DNA of 64,000 bases, from contig CAZGWN010000005.1 of assembly GCA_964528755.1 (NCBI GenBank), positions 1 through 64,000 of the forward strand. The letters run 5' to 3'. Shown here in pieces: positions 55,163-62,997 of this stretch. Numbering within the stretch: position 1 is the first letter of the stretch; each line of letters starts with the position of its first letter. Source of the DNA: Raineyella sp964528755. GTDB lineage: Bacteria; Actinomycetota; Actinomycetes; Propionibacteriales; Propionibacteriaceae. The notes below the pieces were generated by a model, which worked only from the letters and a program-made list of their open reading frames with translations, did no database searches and was not told the DNA's origin. The position numbers and the translations under genes are program-made.

Positions 55163-57031
55163 CTACTCGTACGTCGTTGCGTCGTCCCAAGCGGGCTCCG
55201 TGGGCTGATCGGGAACCGGCGAAATGAAGGACCGCTTCCCGTCCGCCTTCGTCCGGGTGGTGTCGCGCAACGCCCACGAGACGGCGTCGGCCCGGGTGGT
55301 GAGCACGACCGGGTTTCCGTTGTTGGCCTTCTTGTTCTGCGAGGTCAGCGCGGCGCCGTACTTGACGTTGATCAGCTTTCCGTCGTAGGGGTGGTCGTCA
55401 CTGGTCGGATCCTCGACGAACCGCCACTGCTGGGCGGGGTCTTCCGCGTCCGGCGCGTGCACCGCGAACGTCACCTCGGTCGCCGATTCGGCGGTCAACG
55501 CCGTCGAGCCGTCCGGCACGACGACCTGGTAGACGCCTTCGGTGACCGGCCGCAGCCGCCAGGAGTTGGCTGCCGCCGCGTCGCCATCACTGGCATAGAG
55601 CCACCAGATGGACGCTCCACCGGCCAGCGGGTTGGAGCCTTGGTACTGCTCCAGGCCGAACGTCGATGCGTTGACCGACCCTTCGACGTGGAAGACATCG
55701 GAGTCGAAATCCGGGTCGTCGATCGCGACACCGTCGAACACCGGCGGCTCGACCTTGCCCTCGTGATACTCGTCCGGGGCAGGCTCATCCCAAGGGGCCG
55801 GGAGCGGATTGTCCGCCGGCAGAAGGTCGGCCAGGAAGTCGTACGTCACTGGGTCGTACGCCTGCAGGTCCGCACGCGAGTTGATCGGCGAGCGGACCCC
55901 GTCGTACGTCGGCTTCTCGGCCATGACGTCGAACCAGATCGCCATCAGCGTGGCGAAGAACTCGTCCCGGTTCGTGATCATATATGTGTTCGGCCACAGC
56001 CCCTTCTTCTTGGCATTCGCGTAGACCTCGTCGTACGCGTTTCGGATCGATTGGTCGGGCAGCAGGTCGATACCCGTGCTGAGGATGCAGTGCCCGAACT
56101 CGTGCAACAGGATGCTCTCGTTCGGATAGGCCGTGTTGCCCAGCGAACCGAATCGCCCGTCCCGCACTCGCAGGATGTTGCGCTCGGCGATCGAGGACAC
56201 GTTGTTGTTCCACTGATTGCCGCCGTAACCTTCGACGTCATACATCGTGTACGAATAGCCGTAGCGGTGCTCGGGGATGAAGTAGACGTTGTGGTGCGGG
56301 TTGTACACGGCCAAGGATGCGTGCCGGGACGCCATGTTGGCGGCCACCTGCGGCATCGCCGATAGTTCGGCGTCGACCATCCGGCCGGCGATCTGTAATG
56401 ACCCGGCGTCGACGGTGGGATCCGCCTTGATGACGATCCCGCTGGTCGTCGTGACGTGCTGGGTGTAGAAGTCCACATGCGGCACATCGGCGTACGTGGC
56501 GTCCTCGGCCGCCCGTCCGTCCTCGTCGAGGATGTTCGATCCGGCGATCTGCAGCGTGTAGCCCTTCGAGTCGTCGAGCGCCGATTGCGAGACGTTGAAC
56601 CGGATACTGGAGAAGTGCACGTCATCGTCGAGCCGTTCCATGCTGTTGGCAGCGGTGGCGGCGATCTGCTTGTTCTTCTTGTCGAAGAAGATGGTGTCGG
56701 TGGAGCCAGTTCCCTTCGGCACGAGCGGGATGACGGTGTCGCCATTCTTCAGGACGAAATTGGCCGGGTCGACAGCCGCGTTCTCATCGACGTACCGATC
56801 CCAGTGCACCTCGAGGAAATCGCCCTCGGTCAGAAGGCGCACCTGCGTGACCTGCGGGCCGTCGAAGCCCGGATCCGTGGCCACCGAACCGTCCGCTCCC
56901 GCCGAGATCGTGTCCCCCGCCCGGGCCGGGAGCACACTCATGGTGCCCAGGACAAGTCCCATGGTGACCAGACCGATCACCCATCGTCTTGTCACCCATC
57001 GTCTTGCCGAGGAGAGTCTTCTTCGTCTCAC
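55163..57031 (-). CDS. Secreted zinc metalloprotease-like protein, truncated by an in-frame amber stop
   Basis: Predicted extracellular metalloprotease. The 622-residue product has a basic signal peptide (two RRWV repeats, core VIGLVTMGLVLGTMSVLPARA, cleavage after ARA), an Ig- or SLH-like region (about 50-200), and a zinc site LLHEFGHCILSTG (HExxH) near 315-327. A C-terminal ricin/beta-trefoil-like lectin region follows (about 445-600, WWLYASDGDAAAANSW, QQWRFVEDP, QNKKANNGNPVVL). It ends DATTYE and the natural continuation is 54911-55162. GTG start with AAGGAAA upstream. Divergent from the M6 protease. Confidence 0.8.
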   Translation of the reverse strand: MRRRRLSSARRWVTRRWVIGLVTMGLVLGTMSVLPARAGDTISAGADGSVATDPGFDGPQVTQVRLLTEGDFLEVHWDRYVDENAAVDPANFVLKNGDTVIPLVPKGTGSTDTIFFDKKNKQIAATAANSMERLDDDVHFSSIRFNVSQSALDDSKGYTLQIAGSNILDEDGRAAEDATYADVPHVDFYTQHVTTTSGIVIKADPTVDAGSLQIAGRMVDAELSAMPQVAANMASRHASLAVYNPHHNVYFIPEHRYGYSYTMYDVEGYGGNQWNNNVSSIAERNILRVRDGRFGSLGNTAYPNESILLHEFGHCILSTGIDLLPDQSIRNAYDEVYANAKKKGLWPNTYMITNRDEFFATLMAIWFDVMAEKPTYDGVRSPINSRADLQAYDPVTYDFLADLLPADNPLPAPWDEPAPDEYHEGKVEPPVFDGVAIDDPDFDSDVFHVEGSVNASTFGLEQYQGSNPLAGGASIWWLYASDGDAAAANSWRLRPVTEGVYQVVVPDGSTALTAESATEVTFAVHAPDAEDPAQQWRFVEDPTSDDHPYDGKLINVKYGAALTSQNKKANNGNPVVLTTRADAVSWALRDTTRTKADGKRSFISPVPDQPTEPAWDDATTYE

Positions 57032-57133
57032 GCCGTTTCCTTCCCTCGGGCGCCGGCCCAGGGCCGTACGCCGCAGTGGTGTGCCGGATCGTCTTCCTCA
57101 GCCCGCTCCGGCCGGATTGGTCAGGACGCTATC

Positions 57134-57149
57134 GTGTGACGTGTTACCT
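57134..57149. promoter_or_regulatory. Shared dyad element, protease-proximal copy A
   Basis: GTGTGACGTGTTACCT lies about 100 bp upstream of the minus-strand protease. It matches copy B at 57399-57414 at 12 of 16 positions and is itself partly symmetric. A common regulator of the divergent proteases is likely. Confidence 0.5.
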
Positions 57150-57398
57150 ATCACATGGCTTTTCGTGACGCCTGCGTGACGAGTCCGATACACAGCTTCA
57201 TCGACCGGCCAGACCCCGGGCGCGCTTCGCGCAGCAAATGCGGGATGGCATCGAGCGGTGTCGCCATGGTCAGCCAATCGCGTCCGACCGGGCCCACAGG
57301 ACCGTGAACCAGGGCGACGGTCAACGGCGCGTTCCGGGACGACCGTGTAGCACCCCGGCCGGCCACCATCTGCGCTACTCCATGCACTTCTGTATCAG

Positions 57399-57414
57399 AT
57401 GTCACATGTTACAT
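57399..57414. promoter_or_regulatory. Shared dyad element, copy B
   Basis: ATGTCACATGTTACAT is a near-perfect 16-bp palindrome (7 of 8 half-site positions), 155 bp upstream of the M6 protease start. It is the clearest symmetrical element in the 538-bp gap between the proteases, which otherwise holds no convincing gene. Confidence 0.6.
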
Positions 57415-57569
57415 AACTGGCGAACGCCCGAAACCCATGCTCCCGGGCCCCTCCCTACGTTCGATGACTGGCGGCACCGTACGGACACAAGGTAGGCGTC
57501 ACTCGACTCTCGATCCGCAATCCCGCCGCCGCCCCGGATATCCATCGATTCCCCCTCTGAGGAGAGAAC

Positions 57570-59957
57570 GTGCGAAGACAACACCTCGGCGCACCGGTCG
57601 CCGCGGTCCTCCTGGCGCTGACGGCGAGCGCGCTGACGCAGGTGAGCGCCCAGGCCTCCCCGAACGTGTCCGCCATGACGAGCATCGCCACCGAGACGTC
57701 GCCGGGCCAGGACGGCAAGGCGTCACCTGACCTCCCCACCAACCCGAACGAGACGAAGCGGGAGACGGCGAAGCGCGATGTGGCGCGCAAGGTCATCACC
57801 GGCCAGGCCAAGGTCCAGCATCGTGGCGGTTCCCGCGCGGTGGAGGTCTCCCCCGGCAAGTGGGTGGAGTACGGCACCCAGGACGATGCCCGGCTCTTGA
57901 CGTTCCTGGTGGAGTACGGCCAGGAGGGGCCGCTGCACAACGAGATCCCCGAACCCGACGAGGCCAACACCTCGACCACCTGGACGGCCGACTACTCCGC
58001 CGAGCACTACCAGGAACTGTTCTTCGCCGACGGCAAGGACGACTATTCGTTCAAGACGTTCTACCAGGAACAGTCCTCCGGGCGACTGGACATCTCGGGC
58101 GCCGTCAGCGACTGGTTGACGCTGCCCCACAGTGGGCAGGGGTACTGGGCGGACACCGGCCGGATCCTCAAGGACGCCGCCCAGATCTGGTATGACCAGG
58201 AGGTTGCCTCTGGGAAGACCCCCGAGGAGATCACCGAGTACCTGAAGTCGTTCGATGTCTGGGATCGCAACGACTACGACGACGACGGCGACTTCGACGA
58301 GCCGGACGGATACATCGACCACTTCCAGACCGTCCACGCCGGAATCGGCCAGGAAGCCGGCGGACCGGCCTGGTCGGTCTGGTCCCACCGGGGGTGGGTC
58401 GGCTGGTCCTCGGGGGGTGGGCCGTCCTGGAACAAGTCCGGCGGCATCCGGATCGGCGACACCGACCTGTGGATCCTCGACTACACCATCGAGCCGGAGA
58501 ACGGAGGCCTCGGGGTCTTCGCCCACGAGTTCGGGCACGACCTCGGGCTGCCGGACTACTTCGAGGGCGCCGGCTTCTGGTCCACGATGGCCCAGGGTGG
58601 CTGGCTGGGGCGGGGCGATGGCGAGATCGGCACGATTCCCGGCGGGCTCGACGCCTTGTCCAAACTCGAACTCGGGTGGTCCGACTTCGTGACCGTGGAA
58701 GCCGGCGACAGGGCGACCGTCGACATGGGGCCGGCCTTCCACGCGACCTCGAAGGCGCAGGCCGTGGTGGTGAACCTCCCACCCGGCGTCAGCAGTACCA
58801 CAGAGATCGGCAACCCCTACTCGGGGACCTCCTACCTGTACGGCGGCCGGGCCGACAACCTGTCCGCCTCGGTCACCAGCCCATCGTTTGTCGTGCCTGA
58901 TGATGGCATGCTGACGGCCAAGGTCGCCTACGACATCGAAGCCGACTGGGACTACGCCTACCTGGAAGTGGTCACCGAGGACGACGCCGTCCACCGCATC
59001 CCCACCAACCTGTCCTCCGCCACTGATCCTCACGGGGTGAACCTCGGCCAAGGCGTCACGGGCTCCTCCGGCGACGCCGGCAACCGATGGGTCGATCTGT
59101 CCGCCGATCTGTCCTCGTACGCCGGTCGGAACCTCCAGGTGCGCTTCCACTACATCACTGATGGGGGAACGACGAACCTCGGGTTCAAGGTGGACGACAT
59201 CGCCGTCGGCGACGTACTCGCCGGCGACGTCGACGACGGGCTCGAAGGCTGGTCACTCAACGGATTCACGGTGGTGGAGAACGGCAGCATCGCGAAGACC
59301 TACGACCGGTTCTACATCGCCGAGAACCGCACCTACGGCGGCTTTGACCAGATGCTGAAGGTTGGGCCGTACGAGTTCAACCAGGCCGTGACGAACTCGG
59401 GCGGTGTGGTGCACTACCCGTACCAGGACGGGCTGCTGATCTGGTATGCCACCAACCTGCCGAGCAACGGCGGAGAGCAGATTCCAACGGCGACCAAACC
59501 GTTGCCGATCGATGCCCATCCGCAGGCCGAGTCATGGTCGGACGGCTCGGCGGCCCGCGTCCGCCTGCAGGGCCGGGACGCCACCTTCGGTCTGGGCCCG
59601 ACCGATCCGCTGAACCTGACCAAGGAGACCACGGACGGCACAGCAACCCTGTCGGTGCCGGCACTGCCGGCGGTCTCGATCTTCGACGACACCGACGCGG
59701 AGGCGTATTACGATCCGGACAATCCGGCCGGATCCACCCACGTCGCCGGCACGGGTACCACCATCGAGGTGCTGGCGCAGAACACCCATACCGGCGCGCT
59801 GCGCATCCAGGTGAACGGATTCGAAGCCTGGGAAGCGTCCACCACCTATCTGCCCGGTGACCGAGTGGAGTACGACGGGGCGACCTGGCGGGCCACCCGG
59901 CGCAGCCGAGGGCTGCAGCCGACGGACGGGGCACGGGCCTGGGAGAAGGTCCGCTGA
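57570..59957 (+). CDS. Secreted M6-type metalloprotease (immune inhibitor A-like)
   Basis: Predicted secreted zinc peptidase. The 795-residue protein has a signal peptide (core AAVLLALTASALTQVSAQA), a propeptide region, an M6 catalytic domain with GVFAHEFGHDLGLPDYFEG (HExxHxxGxxD) near residue 318-333, a MAM/beta-sandwich-like region with calcium-type acidic loops (YDDDGDFDEPDGYID), a second beta-sandwich with DVDDGLEGWSLNGFTVVE, and a terminal CBM5/12-like module (WEASTTYLPGDRVEYDG). The GTG start lies behind GAGGAGAG. Such proteases degrade host or environmental proteins. Confidence 0.9.
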   Translation: MRRQHLGAPVAAVLLALTASALTQVSAQASPNVSAMTSIATETSPGQDGKASPDLPTNPNETKRETAKRDVARKVITGQAKVQHRGGSRAVEVSPGKWVEYGTQDDARLLTFLVEYGQEGPLHNEIPEPDEANTSTTWTADYSAEHYQELFFADGKDDYSFKTFYQEQSSGRLDISGAVSDWLTLPHSGQGYWADTGRILKDAAQIWYDQEVASGKTPEEITEYLKSFDVWDRNDYDDDGDFDEPDGYIDHFQTVHAGIGQEAGGPAWSVWSHRGWVGWSSGGGPSWNKSGGIRIGDTDLWILDYTIEPENGGLGVFAHEFGHDLGLPDYFEGAGFWSTMAQGGWLGRGDGEIGTIPGGLDALSKLELGWSDFVTVEAGDRATVDMGPAFHATSKAQAVVVNLPPGVSSTTEIGNPYSGTSYLYGGRADNLSASVTSPSFVVPDDGMLTAKVAYDIEADWDYAYLEVVTEDDAVHRIPTNLSSATDPHGVNLGQGVTGSSGDAGNRWVDLSADLSSYAGRNLQVRFHYITDGGTTNLGFKVDDIAVGDVLAGDVDDGLEGWSLNGFTVVENGSIAKTYDRFYIAENRTYGGFDQMLKVGPYEFNQAVTNSGGVVHYPYQDGLLIWYATNLPSNGGEQIPTATKPLPIDAHPQAESWSDGSAARVRLQGRDATFGLGPTDPLNLTKETTDGTATLSVPALPAVSIFDDTDAEAYYDPDNPAGSTHVAGTGTTIEVLAQNTHTGALRIQVNGFEAWEASTTYLPGDRVEYDGATWRATRRSRGLQPTDGARAWEKVR

Positions 59958-60022
59958 CTCCTGCTGTGGCCTCGCCCGCACCTTGCGGCACGTCGCGGGT
60001 GCGGGCGAGGTCGCAGAACGGC

Positions 60023-60598
60023 CTATGCCGCCGATCCGGACGCCAGGTGTCCGTACCGCTGCCCGACGTACGTGTCGGTCTCCTCCGCCCCCCGGACGCT
60101 GAAACCCGCCAGCGCCTCGCGTTGCCGATCCGACATCCGATGCAGCAGCACCCCGGTCCGAGTGGGAATCGTGGGCTGGAAGAGCATCCGCATGCCGGCC
60201 TGTTCCGGGGTGCGGTTGCCCTTGCGCCCGTTGCAGTCCGAGCAGGCCGTCACCGTGTTGAGCCATTCGTCGCGCCCGCCTCGAGAACGCGGCACGATGT
60301 GGTCGACCGTGGAGCCCGGGCCACCACAGTAGGCACAGGTGTTGCCGTCGCGGCGCCGGACGCCCCGGCGGGACCAGGGCAGCTCCAGAGCCCGCCGTGG
60401 CACCTTGACGTATTCGGTGAGCCGAACCACCAGCGGAGCCTCGAAGGCCACCACCGCCGACCGGATCTCGACGTCGTCGGAGGCGACGGATTCCGCACGC
60501 TTGGTGACGAGGAAGCCGATGGCGCGCGGCGTCGACACCAGGCCGAGCACCTCCCAGGAGGCGTTGAGCAGCACCACGGGCGCGGTCGTCACCGCCAT
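60023..60598 (-). CDS. HNH endonuclease family protein
   Basis: The 191-residue protein has an N-terminal segment VVLLNASWEVLGLVSTPRAI and a classical HNH: RDGNTCAYCG, STVDHIVPRSRGG, WLNTVTACSDCNGRKGNRTP (two Cys pairs binding zinc). This McrA/HNH_5-like single-domain protein is common in actinobacteria, with unknown biological target. I chose the ATG at 60598 (MAVTTAPVVLLNAS); the open frame reaches 60742 through sequence with no family similarity. Third positions favour this start. Confidence 0.87.
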   Translation of the reverse strand: MAVTTAPVVLLNASWEVLGLVSTPRAIGFLVTKRAESVASDDVEIRSAVVAFEAPLVVRLTEYVKVPRRALELPWSRRGVRRRDGNTCAYCGGPGSTVDHIVPRSRGGRDEWLNTVTACSDCNGRKGNRTPEQAGMRMLFQPTIPTRTGVLLHRMSDRQREALAGFSVRGAEETDTYVGQRYGHLASGSAA

Positions 60599-60658
60599 CT
60601 CCAGATCCTCTCCCCGACTCCGCGATCGCCGAACCGGCATCAGTAGGGTGTGAGCACC

Positions 60659-60677
60659 GTGCCCCTGTACGGGGCAC
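60659..60677. other. Perfect hairpin, no U-tract
   Basis: GTGCCCC and GGGGCAC flank TGTAC. It lies between the 81-residue gene and the HNH gene. There is no T-run, so it could be a weak terminator or a protein-binding dyad. Confidence 0.35.
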
Positions 60678-60767
60678 GTGCCACAAGCCTGCGGGTGCGC
60701 GCCGCAAAACGTCAAGTTGACACCCCGCCGAGTCCGCGCCATCGGTCCTCGGCCTTCACCTCCTCCG

Positions 60768-61013
60768 CTACCGGTTGAACCCCCGCATCACGCCGTACTG
60801 GGCCGCCAGGTCGCGGGCCTTCCGGTGATCGGGCAGCCGGTCGATGGCATCCGACAGGTCGTCGGCGAAGATGGCCTCCAGCACACGCAGGGCGAGGGCG
60901 AGGACTCCGGCGGCCCGTCGATGGCGCCGTCGCGGGGGTGAGGGGGGGTCGTCCGGCGGAGTGGCCACGGCTCTCCTGCGGGCGACCACGGTCTCCAGCA
61001 CGTCGTGGGACAT
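60768..61013 (-). CDS. Small hypothetical protein, 81 residues
   Basis: Starts MSHDVLETVVARRRAVATPP, has a Pro/Arg-rich stretch (PPSPPRRRHRRAAG), then an amphipathic helical half (LALALRVLEAIFADDLSDAI) and ends GVMRGFNR. It has a good AAAGGAA ribosome-binding site 6 bases before the ATG. No known family recognised. It lies directly after the tRNA-like element on the same strand. Confidence 0.6.
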   Translation of the reverse strand: MSHDVLETVVARRRAVATPPDDPPSPPRRRHRRAAGVLALALRVLEAIFADDLSDAIDRLPDHRKARDLAAQYGVMRGFNR

Positions 61014-61039
61014 GCGTGTTCCTTTCGGGTCGGTTGAGT

Positions 61040-61140
61040 GGGCGTGCGATGGGAGGGATTCGAACCCCTACGGTCCCGAAGGACGCCTGAATTTCCGTCA
61101 GGCGGGCCGAACAATTGCCTCACCAACGCCGGCAATCATG
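61040..61140 (-). other. tRNA-like element with long variable arm
   Basis: Read on the minus strand, this stretch contains an anticodon-like stem-loop (GCCTGA, loop CGGAAAT, TCAGGC), a long variable-arm-like hairpin (GTCC TTCG GGAC) and a T-arm with the box GGGGTTCGAATCCC. No 5' acceptor strand pairs with the 3' end (CCATCGCA), and position 33 of the anticodon loop is G rather than U. So it is not an ordinary tRNA gene: candidates are a degenerate class II (Ser/Leu-like) tRNA, a tRNA fragment left by integration, or a non-coding RNA. Confidence 0.4.
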
Positions 61141-61250
61141 GATTCGGCACGTGTTCGAGGGCGCACTCCAGCGCATTTCGAACACGATTGGCATCGGGGC
61201 CGACGGACACTGATCGCGACATATTCTTCCGGCGTCACCGGACAAGAAAG

Positions 61251-61290
61251 AAGCCGCCTACAGGTGTCCGACGGACCCCGTGGGCGGCTT
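61251..61290 (-). terminator. Strong intrinsic terminator of the 55-codon gene
   Basis: On the minus strand, 8-bp arms AAGCCGCC (61290-61283) and GGCGGCTT (61258-61251), with further pairing inside, are followed by the T-rich tail CTTTCTTG. It lies about 20 bases after the stop of the small gene. Confidence 0.85.
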
Positions 61291-61311
61291 GAGCGCTCTC
61301 AGTCGATCAGC

Positions 61312-61479
61312 TCAGAGCAGGCCTCCCACAGGCACGTCGCGAGGGTCCCGACCATCCAGACGGGGGGACCGCACCGGCGCCACCACCGGCGACGACAACA
61401 GCGGCCGCACCGAAGGGGCGAGGAACAGCGCATAGGCGCCGTCGGTCCACTCGCGATTATCGAGCTTCTGAATCATCAT
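61312..61479 (-). CDS. Small protein of 55 residues with its own promoter and terminator
   Basis: Starts MMIQKLDNREWTDGAYALFL, continues with a Pro/Val-rich stretch (SSPVVAPVRSP) and ends DVPVGGLL. GAGAGGAGG lies just before the start; GTG, ATG and ATG codons follow each other. Third positions are mostly G/C. It is flanked by a sigma-70-type promoter (61554-61581) and a strong terminator (61251-61290). I do not recognise any family. A small regulatory or secreted peptide, or a leader peptide, is possible. Confidence 0.55.
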   Translation of the reverse strand: MMIQKLDNREWTDGAYALFLAPSVRPLLSSPVVAPVRSPRLDGRDPRDVPVGGLL

Positions 61480-61510
61480 CACAGTCCCCCCTCCTCTCGG
61501 GTCACTCGTT

Positions 61511-61581
61511 GTTCGTCGGATAGCTGCGGCACCACTTCCGTGCCGACGAAAGAAGCCTAGCAAAGATCCCGGGGATGTCAA
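61511..61581 (-). promoter_or_regulatory. Promoter and structured leader of the 55-codon gene
   Basis: TTGACA (61576-61581) and TAGGCT (61554-61559) are 16 bp apart on the minus strand. The transcribed leader can fold: the arms TTCGTCGG (about 61551-61544) and CCGACGAA (about 61518-61511) enclose an inner stem GGCAC/GTGCC. About 30 bases follow before the start codon. The folded leader and tight spacing suggest post-transcriptional control. Confidence 0.65.
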
Positions 61582-61699
61582 CGAGGAATTCCCGGGCGCA
61601 TCGGTGGCTGGTTTCGGCCTGGTCCTCGCCCGCGCAAATGCGCTCATCCTCCAGCACAGCCGCGCGGGTGAGGGTCAGGCCCGGGGTGGACGACGCCGG

Positions 61700-62953
61700 T
61701 CAGCGCAACCGACGCCCGTCCGCCAGGTCGAACAGGTGCGCCAGCACCTCACCGTCGCTGGTCCGCAGACCGCTGTGCTCGTGCTCGCTGGTGACGAAGC
61801 GGTGGATGCCGGGCAGATGCGCCGCGGTCTGCAGCGAGAACTCCACCGGGACGTACATGTCGTTGACGTAGATCGCCGCCGCCCCCTGCGCACCGGAGGC
61901 CTCCAGCGCGTCGGCGTCGTACAGCTTCGGCCACGGATGCTCGGCAAGGGCCAGTGCCACGTCCTTCCACGGCCGCAACGCCGGGACGGTGTCGAGCCAC
62001 TCGCGGCGTACGTGTTCGCCGGTGAGCAGCGTCGGGTCGGCGCGGAACTCCTCGGGCTCGATCCGGTCGGCCGCCCAGCCGGTGGTCACCCCGTCGGCGT
62101 AGGAGGACTCGTGCAGCACGAAGTAGAGCGGGTCTCGTCCGGTGAACGGGAGCAGCGCGGCCAGGTCGTGGCGGAACACGTTCGACCCCGGGTCGTGATC
62201 GAGCAGACTGTGCAGCGCGTACCAGCCGTTGTCGTCGCCGAGCAGGTGCCCGATGCTGCGCAGCCGGGAGACGGACACGCCCTCGCCGTCGGGCAGCACC
62301 ACCTCTCCCGCCGCTGCCAGGTCGAGAAGGCCATGGATGGCCTCGCGGTCTTCGGGGAAGCGCCGGTAGTACGCCTCGACGACAACCCGAACCTTCGCAT
62401 AGCAGGCCGCGTAGATGTCATCGGCAGAACGCCCGATCGCCGACAGCCCCCCGGTGAGGAAGGCGCGGTCGATCGACTCCGGGTGGGTGGAGAGGTAGTG
62501 CAGCGTGGTGAACCCGCCGAAGGACTGGCCCAGTGTGGTCCAGGTGGTCACCCCGAGGTGGTCGCGCAGGGCCTCGGCGTCGCGGACGATCCCGTCGGCC
62601 CGCAGGTGGGTCAGGTATTCGACCACTTCGTCCGTGGTCTGTTCGGTCAGGATGGTGTCGCCGACCGGGGTGGAACGTCCGACCCCGCGCTGGTCGAGCA
62701 TCACCACCCGGTAGCGCTCCAGCGCTACGGCCAGCCAGCCCGGCCGCAGCGGGTCGCGCGACGGCCGAGGCGCCTCGTGTCCGGGTCCGCCCTGCAGGAA
62801 GAGCAGGTACGGGAGGTTCTCACCGCCGGGCCGGGTGACCACGCGGGCGAAGACGTCGATGGTCCGGGCATCGTCGGGATCGGTGGTCAGCGGGACGGTG
62901 AGGGTGTGCTCGTCGAGGCGGAGATCGCCGAGCTGCTTGGTGATGATGGGCAT
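61700..62953 (-). CDS. Proline iminopeptidase-like alpha/beta hydrolase
   Basis: Cytoplasmic alpha/beta hydrolase of the S33 type that removes N-terminal proline. The 417-residue protein has the oxyanion motif FLQGGPGHE, the DQRGVGRSTPV segment, the nucleophile elbow LGQSFGGF (Ser near 147) and the late catalytic-His region SEHEHSGLR. The ATG at 62953 is only 7 bp downstream of a TAGGCT box (62961-62966), suggesting a leaderless transcript, although the LacI gene lies 44 bp upstream. Confidence 0.88.
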   Translation of the reverse strand: MPIITKQLGDLRLDEHTLTVPLTTDPDDARTIDVFARVVTRPGGENLPYLLFLQGGPGHEAPRPSRDPLRPGWLAVALERYRVVMLDQRGVGRSTPVGDTILTEQTTDEVVEYLTHLRADGIVRDAEALRDHLGVTTWTTLGQSFGGFTTLHYLSTHPESIDRAFLTGGLSAIGRSADDIYAACYAKVRVVVEAYYRRFPEDREAIHGLLDLAAAGEVVLPDGEGVSVSRLRSIGHLLGDDNGWYALHSLLDHDPGSNVFRHDLAALLPFTGRDPLYFVLHESSYADGVTTGWAADRIEPEEFRADPTLLTGEHVRREWLDTVPALRPWKDVALALAEHPWPKLYDADALEASGAQGAAAIYVNDMYVPVEFSLQTAAHLPGIHRFVTSEHEHSGLRTSDGEVLAHLFDLADGRRLR

Positions 62954-62997
62954 GGAATTGAGCCTAGTGCGGACGGCGTCGCCCCATCGGGCGCGCC

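Noticed and set aside
57133..57156. CRP/GlxR site in the protease intergenic region
   Set aside because: TGTGA and TCACA are present but 11 bases apart instead of 6.
57402..57584. Small minus-strand frame in the protease intergenic region
   Set aside because: No ribosome-binding site or coding bias; it overlaps the M6 protease start.
61040..61140. Calling a normal tRNA gene
   Set aside because: The acceptor stem cannot be formed and U33 is missing; kept only as a tRNA-like element.
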